DNA of 12,314 bases from an uncultured Methanobrevibacter sp. (GCA_905235495.1 CAJOMK010000049.1:1-12314), one strand, 5' to 3'. Shown: positions 1-6,935, counted from the stretch's first letter. The notes: a model not told the origin generated them from the sequence alone. Made by a program: numbers and translations.

Positions 1-824
1 CCTAATTCAGTAACATCATCTTCAATGTCTCTTGGATTTGCAATGTCAATGAAAACCATCTTTTTTGGTATTTGTTCATTAAATACATTCAATAATCTTT
101 CTTTGTTGATAATTGCGTGAGGTGCTCCAGTTGCACTGATAACAAGGTTTGCATTGAGTAATTTTTCTTCCAAGTTATCAAAGAGGATTGCTTCTCCTTC
201 AAGTTCCTCTGCCAATTTGACTGCTTTGTAATAAGTTCTGTTTGCAACAAAAATGATCTTCAAGTTCTTTTCAGCCAATGCCTTTGCAACAAGGGTTCCC
301 ATCTTTCCTGCACCAATAACAAGAACATTCTTGTCTTGTAAGTCTCCAAGATACTCTTCTGCAAGTTCAACCGCTGCGGAACCAATGGAAATTGATCCTT
401 GGTTGATTTTCGTCTTGTTTCTTACAACTTGACCAACATGGATTGCCTTTGTGAAAACTGCATCCAATTTCTTGCCGCAATGGCCTTCCCTTTCACTTTT
501 CATTTTTGCGTCTTTAACTTGACCTAAGATTTGGTCTTCCCCAATAATCATGGATTCAAGGCCTGAAGTCATTCTGAATAAATGCAATACTGCATCATCA
601 TTATATTGAATTATTACATACTTGTTTTCATAATCCAAGTCCAAATCAATGCAATCATCAGTATAAAGGAAATATTCATATCTGTTGCATGTATTGATTT
701 CAATATATTCTTTAATATCAATCTGTTCTTTTAAAGTAGAAAATAAGTCTTTTAAATCTTTTGATACCTTTTCCATAGTCTCTATGTCTGCAAGGGTATA
801 ATCTACACGTATATTGATTATCAA
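1..824 (-). CDS. hemA: Glutamyl-tRNA reductase HemA (3' end outside the window)
   Basis: HemA reduces glutamyl-tRNA(Glu) with NADPH to glutamate-1-semialdehyde, the first committed step of tetrapyrrole synthesis (siroheme, cobamides and F430 in a methanogen). The frame is open from 824 to the window edge and gives 274 residues of a family usually about 400 long. The active-site cysteine lies in EINTCNRYEYF (Cys46). The family signature SGLESMIIGEDQILGQVK is at 88-105, the NADPH-binding glycines GAGKMG at 171-176, and FIDIANPRDIE at 258-268. No ATG precedes residue 17, so I chose TTG at 824-822, which has AAGGAG 8 nt upstream and yields the family-like N terminus INIRVDYTLADIE. The gene follows the precorrin-2 dehydrogenase gene by 42 bases on the same strand and is probably co-transcribed with it. 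The identification is firm; the start is probable. Confidence 0.95.
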   Translation of the reverse strand, partial: MIINIRVDYTLADIETMEKVSKDLKDLFSTLKEQIDIKEYIEINTCNRYEYFLYTDDCIDLDLDYENKYVIIQYNDDAVLHLFRMTSGLESMIIGEDQILGQVKDAKMKSEREGHCGKKLDAVFTKAIHVGQVVRNKTKINQGSISIGSAAVELAEEYLGDLQDKNVLVIGAGKMGTLVAKALAEKNLKIIFVANRTYYKAVKLAEELEGEAILFDNLEEKLLNANLVISATGAPHAIINKERLLNVFNEQIPKKMVFIDIANPRDIEDDVTEL

Positions 825-866
825 TTTTGATTCTCCTTTATTTAATGATATTTGGATATGAATTTT

Positions 867-1490
867 TTATGATAAGTTTGAGTTAATGAGATTTTCCACA
901 AGTTCTTTTGCTTCATCCAATCCATTTTCCTTGAGGCAATTCCTTATTTCATCATTATTTAGGATAGTCTCAAGATATTCCCTTCTAATATTTTGATCAT
1001 CTATTTTTTCCTTTAGGATCTTTCTTGCATAATCTTGGAGTTTTATTTCAAGAATATCCTCTTCTGTAATGAGGGATTGTATCTTTTTTCTAAGTTCTCT
1101 TGCCATTAAAGGACTTTGTCCATTTGTAAAAATGGAGATTTCTATATTATCTATCAAGAAACTTGTAGGTGCTATTATATTCCCTTCTTTAGGTTTGTCT
1201 GCCCTGTTAATCAATTTTCCTTGACTTATTGATGCAATGTATTCACATAGCTTTTCATCACCGCTTGCGGTAATCACTATGTCGCTCCATCTAACCATTT
1301 CATCAAGGTCTTTTAAAGGTGTTAAAATAGCTCCTTTTTTGGTTAATTCTTCATCAATTGAATTTCCTGCCAATATGACATTGGCACCTTTATCCAAAAA
1401 GCGATGTGCTCTTCTTGTTGCCACTTCTCCAGTACCTAAAATAAAAACATTCTTGTTTTTCACTTCAAAGAAAAGAGAAGTTAATCCCAT
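867..1490 (-). CDS. Precorrin-2 dehydrogenase / sirohydrochlorin ferrochelatase (Met8/CysG N-terminal type)
   Basis: This 207-residue protein matches the stand-alone Met8/CysG N-terminal family, which oxidises precorrin-2 to sirohydrochlorin with NAD+ and in some members inserts iron to give siroheme. The Rossmann motif is LGTGEVATRRA (19-27 region), followed by ITASGDEKL at 73-81, NRADKPKEGNIIAP at 95-108 and the family-typical FTNGQSPLMARELRKKI at 121-137. The last 70 residues form a helical tail, as in Met8. Sirohydrochlorin is the precursor of F430 and cobamides, so the product may mainly serve those routes in this organism; whether it also chelates iron cannot be read from the sequence. 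It lies directly upstream of hemA (42-base gap), a common pairing in archaea and bacteria. The ribosome-binding site is weak. The minus-strand start at 1490 is the first ATG of the open frame and fits the family N terminus. Confidence 0.9.
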   Translation of the reverse strand: MGLTSLFFEVKNKNVFILGTGEVATRRAHRFLDKGANVILAGNSIDEELTKKGAILTPLKDLDEMVRWSDIVITASGDEKLCEYIASISQGKLINRADKPKEGNIIAPTSFLIDNIEISIFTNGQSPLMARELRKKIQSLITEEDILEIKLQDYARKILKEKIDDQNIRREYLETILNNDEIRNCLKENGLDEAKELVENLINSNLS

Positions 1491-1534
1491 ATTATCACAT
1501 CATTTTTTATTCAATTTTTGATAGAATTAATTGG

Positions 1535-1597
1535 TTAAAAGTTTATTTTTATTTAATTGATTCTTGATTGGATTATATTGATTAAAAGTTTATTTTT
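1535..1597. repeat. 16-bp direct repeat at the end of the marker 9 gene
   Basis: The 16-mer TTAAAAGTTTATTTTT occurs exactly at 1535-1550 and again at 1582-1597, 47 bases apart. The second copy covers the last codons and stop of the marker 9 gene, and the first lies in the gap upstream of the precorrin-2 dehydrogenase gene. It may be a small duplication of the gene tail, or chance in AT-rich DNA. Confidence 0.5.
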
Positions 1598-2072
1598 CTT
1601 CTAATTGTTTTAATTTAAGTAATTTTACAGCCATTCTTAAATCATTGTTACAGTCTGCAAGCACTTTTTCAGCTTCTGCTTCACTGATGTCAAATGTTTG
1701 TGAAAGTGCAAATACTGATTCATTTGATGTAGGAGGGGTTCCTGCACTTAAGATCACTTCAGACAATTGCTTTTTAAGGTCCATATATTCCTCTTCGCTC
1801 ATACCTATTTGGTTTAAGGTCATGTCTCTTAAAGGACAAGGTTTTGAAGCTTTACAGCACCATACGAGTGAACCAAAACAGGTTGCTGGTCCTTCTCCTA
1901 ATCTAGTTTCGCTTGCAAATTTTTGTTTAATGTCTAAGAATTCTTGAGGAGTCAATCCAACTTCCTTTAAAGCTCCCATAATAGGGCAAGGTTTTACAGG
2001 AGGACAACAGAATGTGAGTCCTCTTACATCTCCTCCTCTACAAATATGTGATGGTGAATCTTCCCATACCAT
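1590..2072 (-). CDS. Methanogenesis marker 9 domain protein (eight-cysteine, COG4008-like) with UBA-like C terminus
   Basis: The protein has 160 residues. The core holds exactly eight cysteines, at 11, 22, 23, 29, 65, 72, 73 and 79, with two copies of an aromatic-CC-x(3)-KPC-like motif: [10 protein letters not shown] (21-30) and [10 protein letters not shown] (71-80). This is the pattern I know for the methanogenesis marker 9 domain, found only in methanogens, of unknown function, with metal binding or transcription-factor roles suggested. Each Cys block is followed by a similar short helix ([15 protein letters not shown] and [15 protein letters not shown]), so the core is an internal duplication. 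Residues 117-160 look like a UBA domain of the type found in archaeal NAC. Some homologues carry an extra N-terminal NifR3-like TIM barrel; here a separate, damaged barrel gene lies at 7628-8357. A good ribosome-binding site (GAGGA) is 8 nt before the ATG at 2072. The gene sits downstream of atwA on the same strand. Confidence 0.88.
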   Translation of the reverse strand: MVWEDSPSHICRGGDVRGLTFCCPPVKPCPIMGALKEVGLTPQEFLDIKQKFASETRLGEGPATCFGSLVWCCKASKPCPLRDMTLNQIGMSEEEYMDLKKQLSEVILSAGTPPTSNESVFALSQTFDISEAEAEKVLADCNNDLRMAVKLLKLKQLEEK

Positions 2073-2117
2073 AGTTTTTTCCTCTAATTTTTAAATAAAA
2101 AATATAATTTTGATTCT

Positions 2118-2183
2118 TTAATTAATTCATAATTTTAATTAATTCATAATATTAATTAATTTATAATTTAATTAATTATAATT
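2118..2183. repeat. 17-bp tandem repeat, about four units, upstream of the marker 9 gene
   Basis: The units are 2118-2134 (TTAATTAATTCATAATT), 2135-2151 (last base differs), 2152-2168 (one C to T change) and a shortened 15-base unit at 2169-2183. It lies 46 bases upstream of the marker 9 start, where its promoter would be expected. It is AT-only except for single C residues and could affect promoter strength if its copy number changes. The rest of the 2073-2409 gap is AT-rich with two hairpins near the atwA end. Confidence 0.75.
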
Positions 2184-2330
2184 AATATAAATATAACATA
2201 GATAATTTTGTTTGTTTATATTAATATAAGTTTTTAAAAAATTTAGAAATTTGAATGAAAATAGTTTAAAAAATAGATTTTAGAAAAAATAGAAATAGTA
2301 AAAAATTTAAAATAAAAAAAAGTAAATGAA

Positions 2331-2358
2331 CTAGTTAAGAGATTATGCTCCCAACTAG
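2331..2358 (-). terminator. Weak hairpin downstream of atwA
   Basis: CTAGTT at 2331-2336 pairs with AACTAG at 2353-2358 across a 16-base loop. It lies just beyond the stronger hairpin at 2376-2406 on the minus strand. Six base pairs in AT-rich DNA is weak evidence by itself. Confidence 0.25.
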
Positions 2359-2375
2359 AGAAAAGAGTTTTGATT

Positions 2376-2406
2376 AAACTTTTGCGAGCGAAGCGAGTAA
2401 AAGTTT
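2376..2406 (-). terminator. Hairpin at the 3' end of atwA with GC-rich loop
   Basis: AAACTTTT at 2376-2383 pairs perfectly with AAAAGTTT at 2399-2406, extended inward by one wobble and one G-C pair. The loop contains the GC-rich string GCGAGCGAAGCGAG, which stands out in AT-rich surroundings. It begins 4 bases past the atwA stop codon on the minus strand and is followed by a short T-containing tract, so a transcript-end or mRNA-stability role is plausible. Confidence 0.55.
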
Positions 2407-2409
2407 GGA

Positions 2410-4020
2410 TTAGTGGTCTTTAATCATGTCAGCTTTTTCTTCACCAGTTAATTCTGCAACGATTTCTTCTGGAGTTCCAGTACTGAGGAGTTTTCCTCCT
2501 CTCATTAAGCTTGCCTTATCACAAACATCCAATACGAAATCCATATCGTGAGAAATGATTACAAAGGTTTGGTCCAATTCATCTCTTGCCTTTAAGATGG
2601 AATTGGTTACAATGATTCTTGTAACTGGGTCCATAGTACCTGTAGGTTCATCCAATACAACAATGTTTGGCTCTTTGATTAATACTTGTGCAAGAGCTAC
2701 TCTGTGTCTTTCCCCTCCACTTAACTCATCTTGCCATTTGGATAGGATACTCATGGATTTTTCCTTTTCAAATCCTACGGTTTCGAGAATATGTGCTGCT
2801 TTGATTTTTGCAAATTCTGCAGGCAAGTTCAAACTGATAGCATCAGTTAAGTTTCCTAAAATGTCTCTGTGAGGGTATAATGAGTATTCTTGGTGTAATA
2901 AACCTAAGTATGGAGTTACACGACCTCTGTTTAATGGGCCTGGCTTTTTCATGTCAATCCAATCATCACCTAATTTGATTTCAAGTTCTCCAGCACTTGG
3001 TTCAGTCAAACCAATCATCATTCTGGTTAAGGTGGTTTTACCTGATCCACTAAGTCCTACAATACCGTAGATTTCTCCTTTATTGATTGTTAAGCTTACA
3101 CCGTCTACAGCCTTAACCACTCCTCTTTCAATTGAGTAGTAATGTTTCTTAATGTCTTTTACTCTAATTATCTCTTCGGTGTGCTCAACTTTTTCCACTC
3201 TTTCAGCTTGAGGAACGGTCTCAAGGAATTTTGGGACAATATCATCTGGGTGGCCATGTTCAACGATTTCTCCATTCTCTAACCATATTGCATCGTCAGC
3301 CAAGTGGTTCATAACTTCTGGCCAGTGGGATGTGATTGCCATACTGATTCCTTCATCCTTAACTCCTTCAATCAAGGTTTGGTGAAGTTTTTCAGCGGTT
3401 TGTGGGTCTAATGTACCTGTTGGTTCGTCAGCTAAAAGCAACATTGGGTTTTTAGCCAATTGTCTTGCAAGTACAACTCTTTGCTTTTCTCCTCCACTTA
3501 AGTCACGAGCAATGTGGGTGACCCTGTGACTCATTTGAACCATTTCCAATAAGTCAATAGCGTTGTAAATATTCTCTTCTTCGTATCTGCCTTCGTCACC
3601 CATTGCATTCAATACGTTTTCAATTACGCTTTGTTCATCGTACAATGCAAAGTTTCTTTGAAGCATGATGGAGATTCTTCTTCTGATTGCTGCCTTTTCT
3701 AATCTGTCAGCATTCCAAAAGTCAATTTCCTTAGCTTTTAATTCTGCTCCACATTCTGGACATTTTTCTCCAGCTTTTGAAGCAGGTTCAACATGCAAGC
3801 ATTTCTTATTTTCACAAATCGCTAAGTCAAAGAGTACTTGTCCACTGTCTGGAGCATATTCTTTAGTTCCTCTTAGCATGTTGATTAAAACAGATTTTCC
3901 ACTACCACTTCTACCGAGAATACCTAATGTAGAACCTTCTTCTATTGTTAAGTTAATATCTTTGAGAACTGGTTGTCCATTAAATGACTTATTAATATTT
4001 TTTAAAGTTATGAAAGACAT
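2410..4020 (-). CDS. atwA: Methyl-coenzyme M reductase activation component A2 (AtwA), double ABC ATPase
   Basis: AtwA is a cytoplasmic ATPase without membrane segments that supports reductive activation of methyl-coenzyme M reductase, bringing the nickel of F430 to Ni(I). The 536-residue protein contains two complete ABC domains. Domain 1 has Walker A GRSGSGKS (36-43), Q-loop Gln121, signature LSGGEKQ (174-180) and Walker B LLLADEP (194-200). Domain 2 has Walker A GLSGSGKT (322-329), Q-loop Gln377, signature LSGGERH (433-439), Walker B IVVLDEP (453-459) and a switch His at 491. A four-cysteine insert in domain 1 (Cys69, Cys74, Cys87, Cys90; CENKKC and CPEC) looks like a zinc or iron knuckle. 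The length and insert fit the A2 family. AAGGTGG lies just upstream of the ATG at 4020. A TATA-like TTTTATATTA lies about 61-70 bases upstream of the start. The marker 9 gene follows after 337 bases. Confidence 0.95.
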   Translation of the reverse strand: MSFITLKNINKSFNGQPVLKDINLTIEEGSTLGILGRSGSGKSVLINMLRGTKEYAPDSGQVLFDLAICENKKCLHVEPASKAGEKCPECGAELKAKEIDFWNADRLEKAAIRRRISIMLQRNFALYDEQSVIENVLNAMGDEGRYEEENIYNAIDLLEMVQMSHRVTHIARDLSGGEKQRVVLARQLAKNPMLLLADEPTGTLDPQTAEKLHQTLIEGVKDEGISMAITSHWPEVMNHLADDAIWLENGEIVEHGHPDDIVPKFLETVPQAERVEKVEHTEEIIRVKDIKKHYYSIERGVVKAVDGVSLTINKGEIYGIVGLSGSGKTTLTRMMIGLTEPSAGELEIKLGDDWIDMKKPGPLNRGRVTPYLGLLHQEYSLYPHRDILGNLTDAISLNLPAEFAKIKAAHILETVGFEKEKSMSILSKWQDELSGGERHRVALAQVLIKEPNIVVLDEPTGTMDPVTRIIVTNSILKARDELDQTFVIISHDMDFVLDVCDKASLMRGGKLLSTGTPEEIVAELTGEEKADMIKDH

Positions 4021-4080
4021 AAGTCCACCTTGATAATTAGTTGTAATTATGATTTTTTTTTAATGTAATTTTTTTAAATC

Positions 4081-4090
4081 TAATATAAAA
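4081..4090 (-). promoter_or_regulatory. Candidate TATA box of atwA
   Basis: Read on the minus strand this is TTTTATATTA. It lies 61-70 bases upstream of the atwA ATG, which would put transcription start near 4060 and leave a leader of about 40 nt containing the AAGGTGG ribosome-binding site. In AT-rich DNA this is only a candidate. Confidence 0.4.
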
Positions 4091-4214
4091 TATTTGTGTC
4101 AATTTTATATCAAATATAATTTATTAATTTATATGTATATTATTTATAAACGATATTATTAATATAAATTTTGATATTTTTACATATTTCCATCAATTTT
4201 ATATTTAATATTCA

Positions 4215-4853
4215 TTAGCTTTTTTCCTTATGATTTGAACCGCATAATGGTGTTCCGCATTCTGGACATTTTATATTTCTGCATGGAAAACCTCTAATCT
4301 TTGGTGCTATGTAACCGCAGTTAGGACATTCGCATGCTTTTGATGGTCCTCTTCCACTTCCAGATCCTCCAAATGAACGTCTCTCGTTTAAAGGATATTT
4401 TGAAGCTTCAGGTACATTGAAGATTTGCGGAGCAGATGACTTGTTTTCCAAATCATTTTTGATTATTTCAATGTTTTGAGACTTGCAGTCTGGACAGTTT
4501 GTATATTCTTTTTTGGGATTGTTCCATTGAAATCCACAGTCCTTGCAGATGTATATCTTTTCTTCTGCTTGGAAGTTTTCATTGTTTATTTCAATCTTTT
4601 TGTCTTCAATCAATGATATTGCTGTCTTTTTTCTTGCAGAGTTAATGATTCTATGAAATGTTGGCTGTGAAATTCCCATCAATTCTGCAGCCTTTTTTTG
4701 TTTTATATTGTGATAATCACCTAATCTGATTGCTTCAAACTCATCAAGATTCATTTCAATTGGCTCTTGATCATTTTCAAGCACATCTCCATGCTTTAGG
4801 CAAGTATAATCAGGTTTTTTCACAATTCTCCTTTCTATCTTTGGCCTAACCAT
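4215..4853 (-). CDS. DUF134-family HTH DNA-binding protein with two zinc-binding segments
   Basis: The first 90 residues match the archaeal/bacterial DUF134 family of predicted DNA-binding proteins. VRPKIERRI opens the protein, EMNLDEFEAIRLGDY (33-47) leads in, and a helix-turn-helix lies at about 52-75 (KKAAELMGISQPTFHRIINS). The remaining 120 residues add a first zinc ribbon (Cys103, Cys106, Cys120, Cys123), a glycine-rich linker GGSGSGRGPS (162-171) and a second Cys-rich segment (Cys174, 176, 179, 191, 196, 199, 204). The linker plus Cys tail resembles a module seen in proteins associated with NifX/NifB-like iron-molybdenum cofactor families, suggesting metal or redox sensing. That role is an inference. 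Its target is unknown; autoregulation through the palindrome at 4938-4957 is possible. AAGGAGA precedes the ATG at 4853 by 7 nt. The total length of 212 is longer than typical single-domain DUF134 proteins of about 100-150. Confidence 0.82.
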   Translation of the reverse strand: MVRPKIERRIVKKPDYTCLKHGDVLENDQEPIEMNLDEFEAIRLGDYHNIKQKKAAELMGISQPTFHRIINSARKKTAISLIEDKKIEINNENFQAEEKIYICKDCGFQWNNPKKEYTNCPDCKSQNIEIIKNDLENKSSAPQIFNVPEASKYPLNERRSFGGSGSGRGPSKACECPNCGYIAPKIRGFPCRNIKCPECGTPLCGSNHKEKS

Positions 4854-4920
4854 TTATTCTCTCCTTAAAACCGTTTTTTAATGCATTTTTATGTTGATAA
4901 TGAAGATTATATGGATGTCA

Positions 4921-4957
4921 TTATGAATATATATTTATTATGAATATATATTCATAA
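4921..4957. promoter_or_regulatory. Perfect 20-bp palindrome plus adjacent half copy: candidate operator
   Basis: TTATGAATATATATTCATAA at 4938-4957 is its own reverse complement over all 20 bases. The 15 bases TTATGAATATATATT also occur at 4921-4935, giving a direct repeat with a 17-base step. The site lies in the 233-base gap between divergent genes, about 85 bases upstream of the DUF134 start and about 130 upstream of the TfoX-domain start. It is suited to binding by a dimeric regulator, possibly the adjacent HTH protein. Confidence 0.6.
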
Positions 4958-5007
4958 CATTTAATATATATTTTGTCTTTTGAATATCTGTAAAATCTTT
5001 AAGAAAA

Positions 5008-5020
5008 GTTTATAAAATAT
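5008..5020 (+). promoter_or_regulatory. Candidate TATA box of the TfoX-domain gene
   Basis: GTTTATAAAATAT near 5008-5020 fits an archaeal TATA element on the plus strand. Transcription would begin around 5040, leaving a leader of about 45 nt with a GGTGAG ribosome-binding site before the ATG at 5087. Confidence 0.4.
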
Positions 5021-5086
5021 AAATATAAATTTAAAATTAAACAAATTTATGGGGAAAAATTTTTTTTTAAATTAGTTGGTGAGGTA

Positions 5087-5347
5087 TTGAAATGGGTGAA
5101 CTATCTACTGCCAAATATTGGAAAAGTACTTGAAAAACAATTAAATGATGTAGGAATAAACACTGTTGATGACTTGATTAATCTTGGCAGTAAAGAGACA
5201 TGGCTAAAAATAAAGGAAATAGATGACAGTGCATGTTTAAACAGGTTAATGGCATTGGAAGGAGCTATACAAAACATTCGTTGGCACAATCTGTCTGAAG
5301 AAGACAAAGATAATTTAAGGAATTTTTATAATTTACAAAATAAATGA
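5087..5347 (+). CDS. Stand-alone TfoX C-terminal-domain protein
   Basis: This 86-residue protein corresponds to the C-terminal domain of TfoX/Sxy. It starts LLPNIGKVLEKQLNDVGINT (7-26), a helix-hairpin-helix-like segment with the conserved N-IG and L-x-x-GI spacing. DDLINLGSKETW, CLNRLMALEGAIQNIRWHNL and a short C-terminal helix follow. The domain is thought to bind DNA or protein through its helix-hairpin-helix fold. Stand-alone copies occur in archaea and gut bacteria without known competence systems, so no role in DNA uptake should be assumed. The ATG at 5087 has GGTGAG 8 nt upstream. It is one of only two plus-strand genes that I can support well here, and ends 5 bases before the restored stop of the opposing regulator gene. 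It is divergent from the DUF134 gene across a palindrome. Confidence 0.85.
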   Translation: MKWVNYLLPNIGKVLEKQLNDVGINTVDDLINLGSKETWLKIKEIDDSACLNRLMALEGAIQNIRWHNLSEEDKDNLRNFYNLQNK

Positions 5348-5352
5348 TTTGT

Positions 5353-5776
5353 TTAAATTTCCAATCTTATTGTGTCATAGTTAAGATATGGGATTATACT
5401 ATTTTTTCTACCCTTTTTTAAACTGATAAAACTGTTTTTCGCTAATCTATGGACTTTAGGCTGGAACATTGCTGACATCCTTATCTATTTTATTTGCAAG
5501 ATTTCTGATGCTTTTAGGATTTTCATGCTTTATTGTATTCAGGATATCAAGGTCAAATTCAGATAAACTTATTTCCTTATTCACAAGGCTTTCTGTAATC
5601 TCTATTTCCTCTTCAGGATGTTGGATGTAGTATTTCCAGTTTTCCAATTCAATGTATAACTTCATATTGCCTGTTCTTTCGTATAATTTCTCTAATTCTT
5701 CTAGAGAATTGTAGGTCTTTTCCATATCATTTATGAATGATATTCCCTTTTGCTTTTTAACTAAAGTTATGATCAT
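5353..5776 (-). pseudogene. HVO_A0114-like winged-HTH regulator (antitoxin-like), frameshifted
   Basis: The open frame from ATG 5776 stops at 5456 after 106 residues, in the middle of a winged helix: NPKSIRNLANKIDKDVSNV, then Pro-Ala-stop. Moving one base in the minus-strand run GTTCCAG (forward GG at 5463-5464) restores QPKVHRLAKNSFISLKKG and then NSIIPYLNYDTIRLEI, stopping at 5353. This gives a 140-residue product with a complete winged HTH and the wing-like strand pair expected for the family. The N-terminal 70 residues are helical. AAGGAG lies 8 nt before the ATG. The family is archaeal, and many members are encoded beside a small TumE-like protein, as here (31 bases after it). An inserted base, either a real mutation or a sequencing error, best explains the break. 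If real, the truncated product lacks most of the recognition helix. Confidence 0.85.
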
Positions 5777-5807
5777 TTTCTCAACTCCTTCTTAAGCTTA
5801 TCTAGAT

Positions 5808-6047
5808 TTAATTCATCATGTATAAATGCTTTAAAACAGTTTTATATACTTTTTCAGGGTTGTTTTCACCTATTTCCTCTTTAATTATATGTTTTTTAGG
5901 GTTCGGATGGATATGTGCTTTATCAATATGGTAATTGTCTATTAGAATATTATCTGGCATTATGACAATTGCCCATCCATGAGGAGTTTCAGCCTTGTAA
6001 ACTGTTTTTCCATTAACTAAGATAGAGCTTTGTTTTTTCCTTAACAT
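5808..6047 (-). CDS. Small toxin-like protein (TumE-like / DUF7718-like), partner of the downstream wHTH gene
   Basis: The protein has 79 residues. The first half is beta-rich (SSILVNGKTVYKAETPHGW, then AIVIMPDNILIDNYHID), followed by AHIHPNPKKH (43-52) and a C-terminal helix EKVYKTVLKHL. The HIHP-x-P-KKH stretch and two-gene layout resemble small proteins paired with HVO_A0114-type regulators, often called TumE-like putative toxins. I recall the family only by pattern, so the family name is uncertain. Histidines 44 and 46 are candidate functional residues. There is no Shine-Dalgarno site; a TATATATG-like box about 25 bases upstream of the ATG would produce a nearly leaderless mRNA. The gene order is this gene first, then the DNA-binding gene 31 bases later. 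If the partner is truly broken, this protein is either harmless or regulated otherwise. Confidence 0.6.
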   Translation of the reverse strand: MLRKKQSSILVNGKTVYKAETPHGWAIVIMPDNILIDNYHIDKAHIHPNPKKHIIKEEIGENNPEKVYKTVLKHLYMMN

Positions 6048-6149
6048 ATTTTATTATGAATTTCATTGTATATATGAATATGTAAGTTTTTTACCAACAC
6101 TTATTTAAATATAATTATAGTATTATAATTTCTTAATAAAATTGTTTTA

Positions 6150-6300
6150 AAATGGAAAATTCTTGGGTAAAAATGGTAGGGTGTGCTGAAAAAAATTTCA
6201 GTTTTTGAGATTTTGAGCTGAAATTTTTCCCAAATCACTCAGTGGGAACTCAATAAGCACTCAGTAGTTAGAGAGATTTTCAAAAAATTCGTAATACTTT
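6150..6300. other. Structured non-coding segment with inverted and direct repeats (possible small mobile-element remnant or ncRNA)
   Basis: This lies in a 386-base gene-free stretch (6048-6433). AAAAATTTCAG at 6191-6201 pairs perfectly with CTGAAATTTTT at 6218-6228 around a 16-base loop. A second, smaller hairpin CTGAAA/TTTCAG overlaps its left arm. The 8-mer CACTCAGT is present at 6236-6243 and at 6258-6265. The segment is less AT-rich than the gaps around it, unlike simple spacer. No credible ORF covers it. The flanks 6048-6149 and 6301-6433 show only AT-rich promoter-like sequence. Confidence 0.4.
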
Positions 6301-6433
6301 TTAATCAAAATTTTTGTATTTGAAATGATATGAAATAATTATCCTATTAATTATGGAAGATAATGGTCTAATTGCAACTTGCCTTTAAATATTATGATTT
6401 TAACTTATTAGCATCTACAATATAAGATTTATT

Positions 6434-6922
6434 CTATAGTCCAAGTATCCCCACTATTATTGACGATCCTATTATTGACAATACAAGAATGATTGCTCCG
6501 TGTGTTTTTGGATACTTGGATTTTTCACTGTTTCTTGTTAATAGATAAATACCTATAATTGTGCCGAAAAGAGATCCCAAAATATTAATAGCTCCGGCAT
6601 ATCCATGGGATATGATAATCGAATCCTGCAATCCGGAACTTTCACCTAAATTAATAATTGCGCCGAAAAGAGATCCCAAAATTGCAAAGATATATCCTAA
6701 TATTATTGCAATCTTGTTATCTTCTAAAGGTTGTCCACAATTCATACAGACTTTTTGACCTATTGGGACGAGATTTCCACAATGAGGGCAACAGATTCCT
6801 GTTCCTATTGTTTCATCAGCAACGCTGATTTGTTTCACAGAAATCTCTGCACCGCATTTATGACAGAATTTGACAGTATCGTCTTTTATCTCTGCACCGC
6901 ACTTATCACAAAAAGTAGCCAA
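6434..6922 (-). CDS. Small membrane protein with two N-terminal zinc ribbons
   Basis: The protein has 162 residues. Zinc ribbon 1 uses Cys5, Cys8, Cys20, Cys23 (CDKCGAEI and CHKCGAEI). Zinc ribbon 2 uses Cys45, Cys48, Cys59, Cys62 (CPHCGNL and CMNCGQP). Three hydrophobic segments follow at about 71-92, 108-128 and 142-161, so the ribbons probably face the cytoplasm. The two first helices share ILGSLFG, encoded by an exact 21-base DNA repeat (6563-6583 and 6662-6682). The start is TTG at 6922-6920, supported by a very strong AGGAGG 9 nt upstream. It follows the related zinc-ribbon gene 6936-7310 by 13 bases, so the two form an operon. Many such zinc-ribbon membrane proteins occur in Methanobrevibacter and have no assigned function; I do not assign one. 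Confidence 0.8.
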   Translation of the reverse strand: MATFCDKCGAEIKDDTVKFCHKCGAEISVKQISVADETIGTGICCPHCGNLVPIGQKVCMNCGQPLEDNKIAIILGYIFAILGSLFGAIINLGESSGLQDSIIISHGYAGAINILGSLFGTIIGIYLLTRNSEKSKYPKTHGAIILVLSIIGSSIIVGILGL

Positions 6923-6935
6923 ATTAACATTCCTC

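Noticed and set aside
1645..1947. 100-residue plus-strand open frame opposite the marker 9 gene
   Set aside because: Antisense shadow; the minus-strand product has eight motif cysteines and a good ribosome-binding site.
2118..2183. CRISPR array or replication-origin repeats
   Set aside because: Units are directly adjacent without spacers, AT-only and few; no cas, cdc6/orc or related genes nearby.
2410..4020. A membrane ABC transporter ATPase
   Set aside because: Two ATPase domains with a four-Cys insert and no adjacent permease or binding protein fit AtwA.
3665..4033. 122-residue plus-strand open frame opposite atwA
   Set aside because: It lies wholly antisense to the ABC ATPase except for a few bases; no family-like sequence and no ribosome-binding site.
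5087..5347. A natural-competence gene
   Set aside because: Only the C-terminal TfoX domain is present and no DNA-uptake genes are visible.
6152..6208. 18-residue ORF in the structured non-coding segment
   Set aside because: No ribosome-binding site, and its end is the arm of the hairpin; too short to support.
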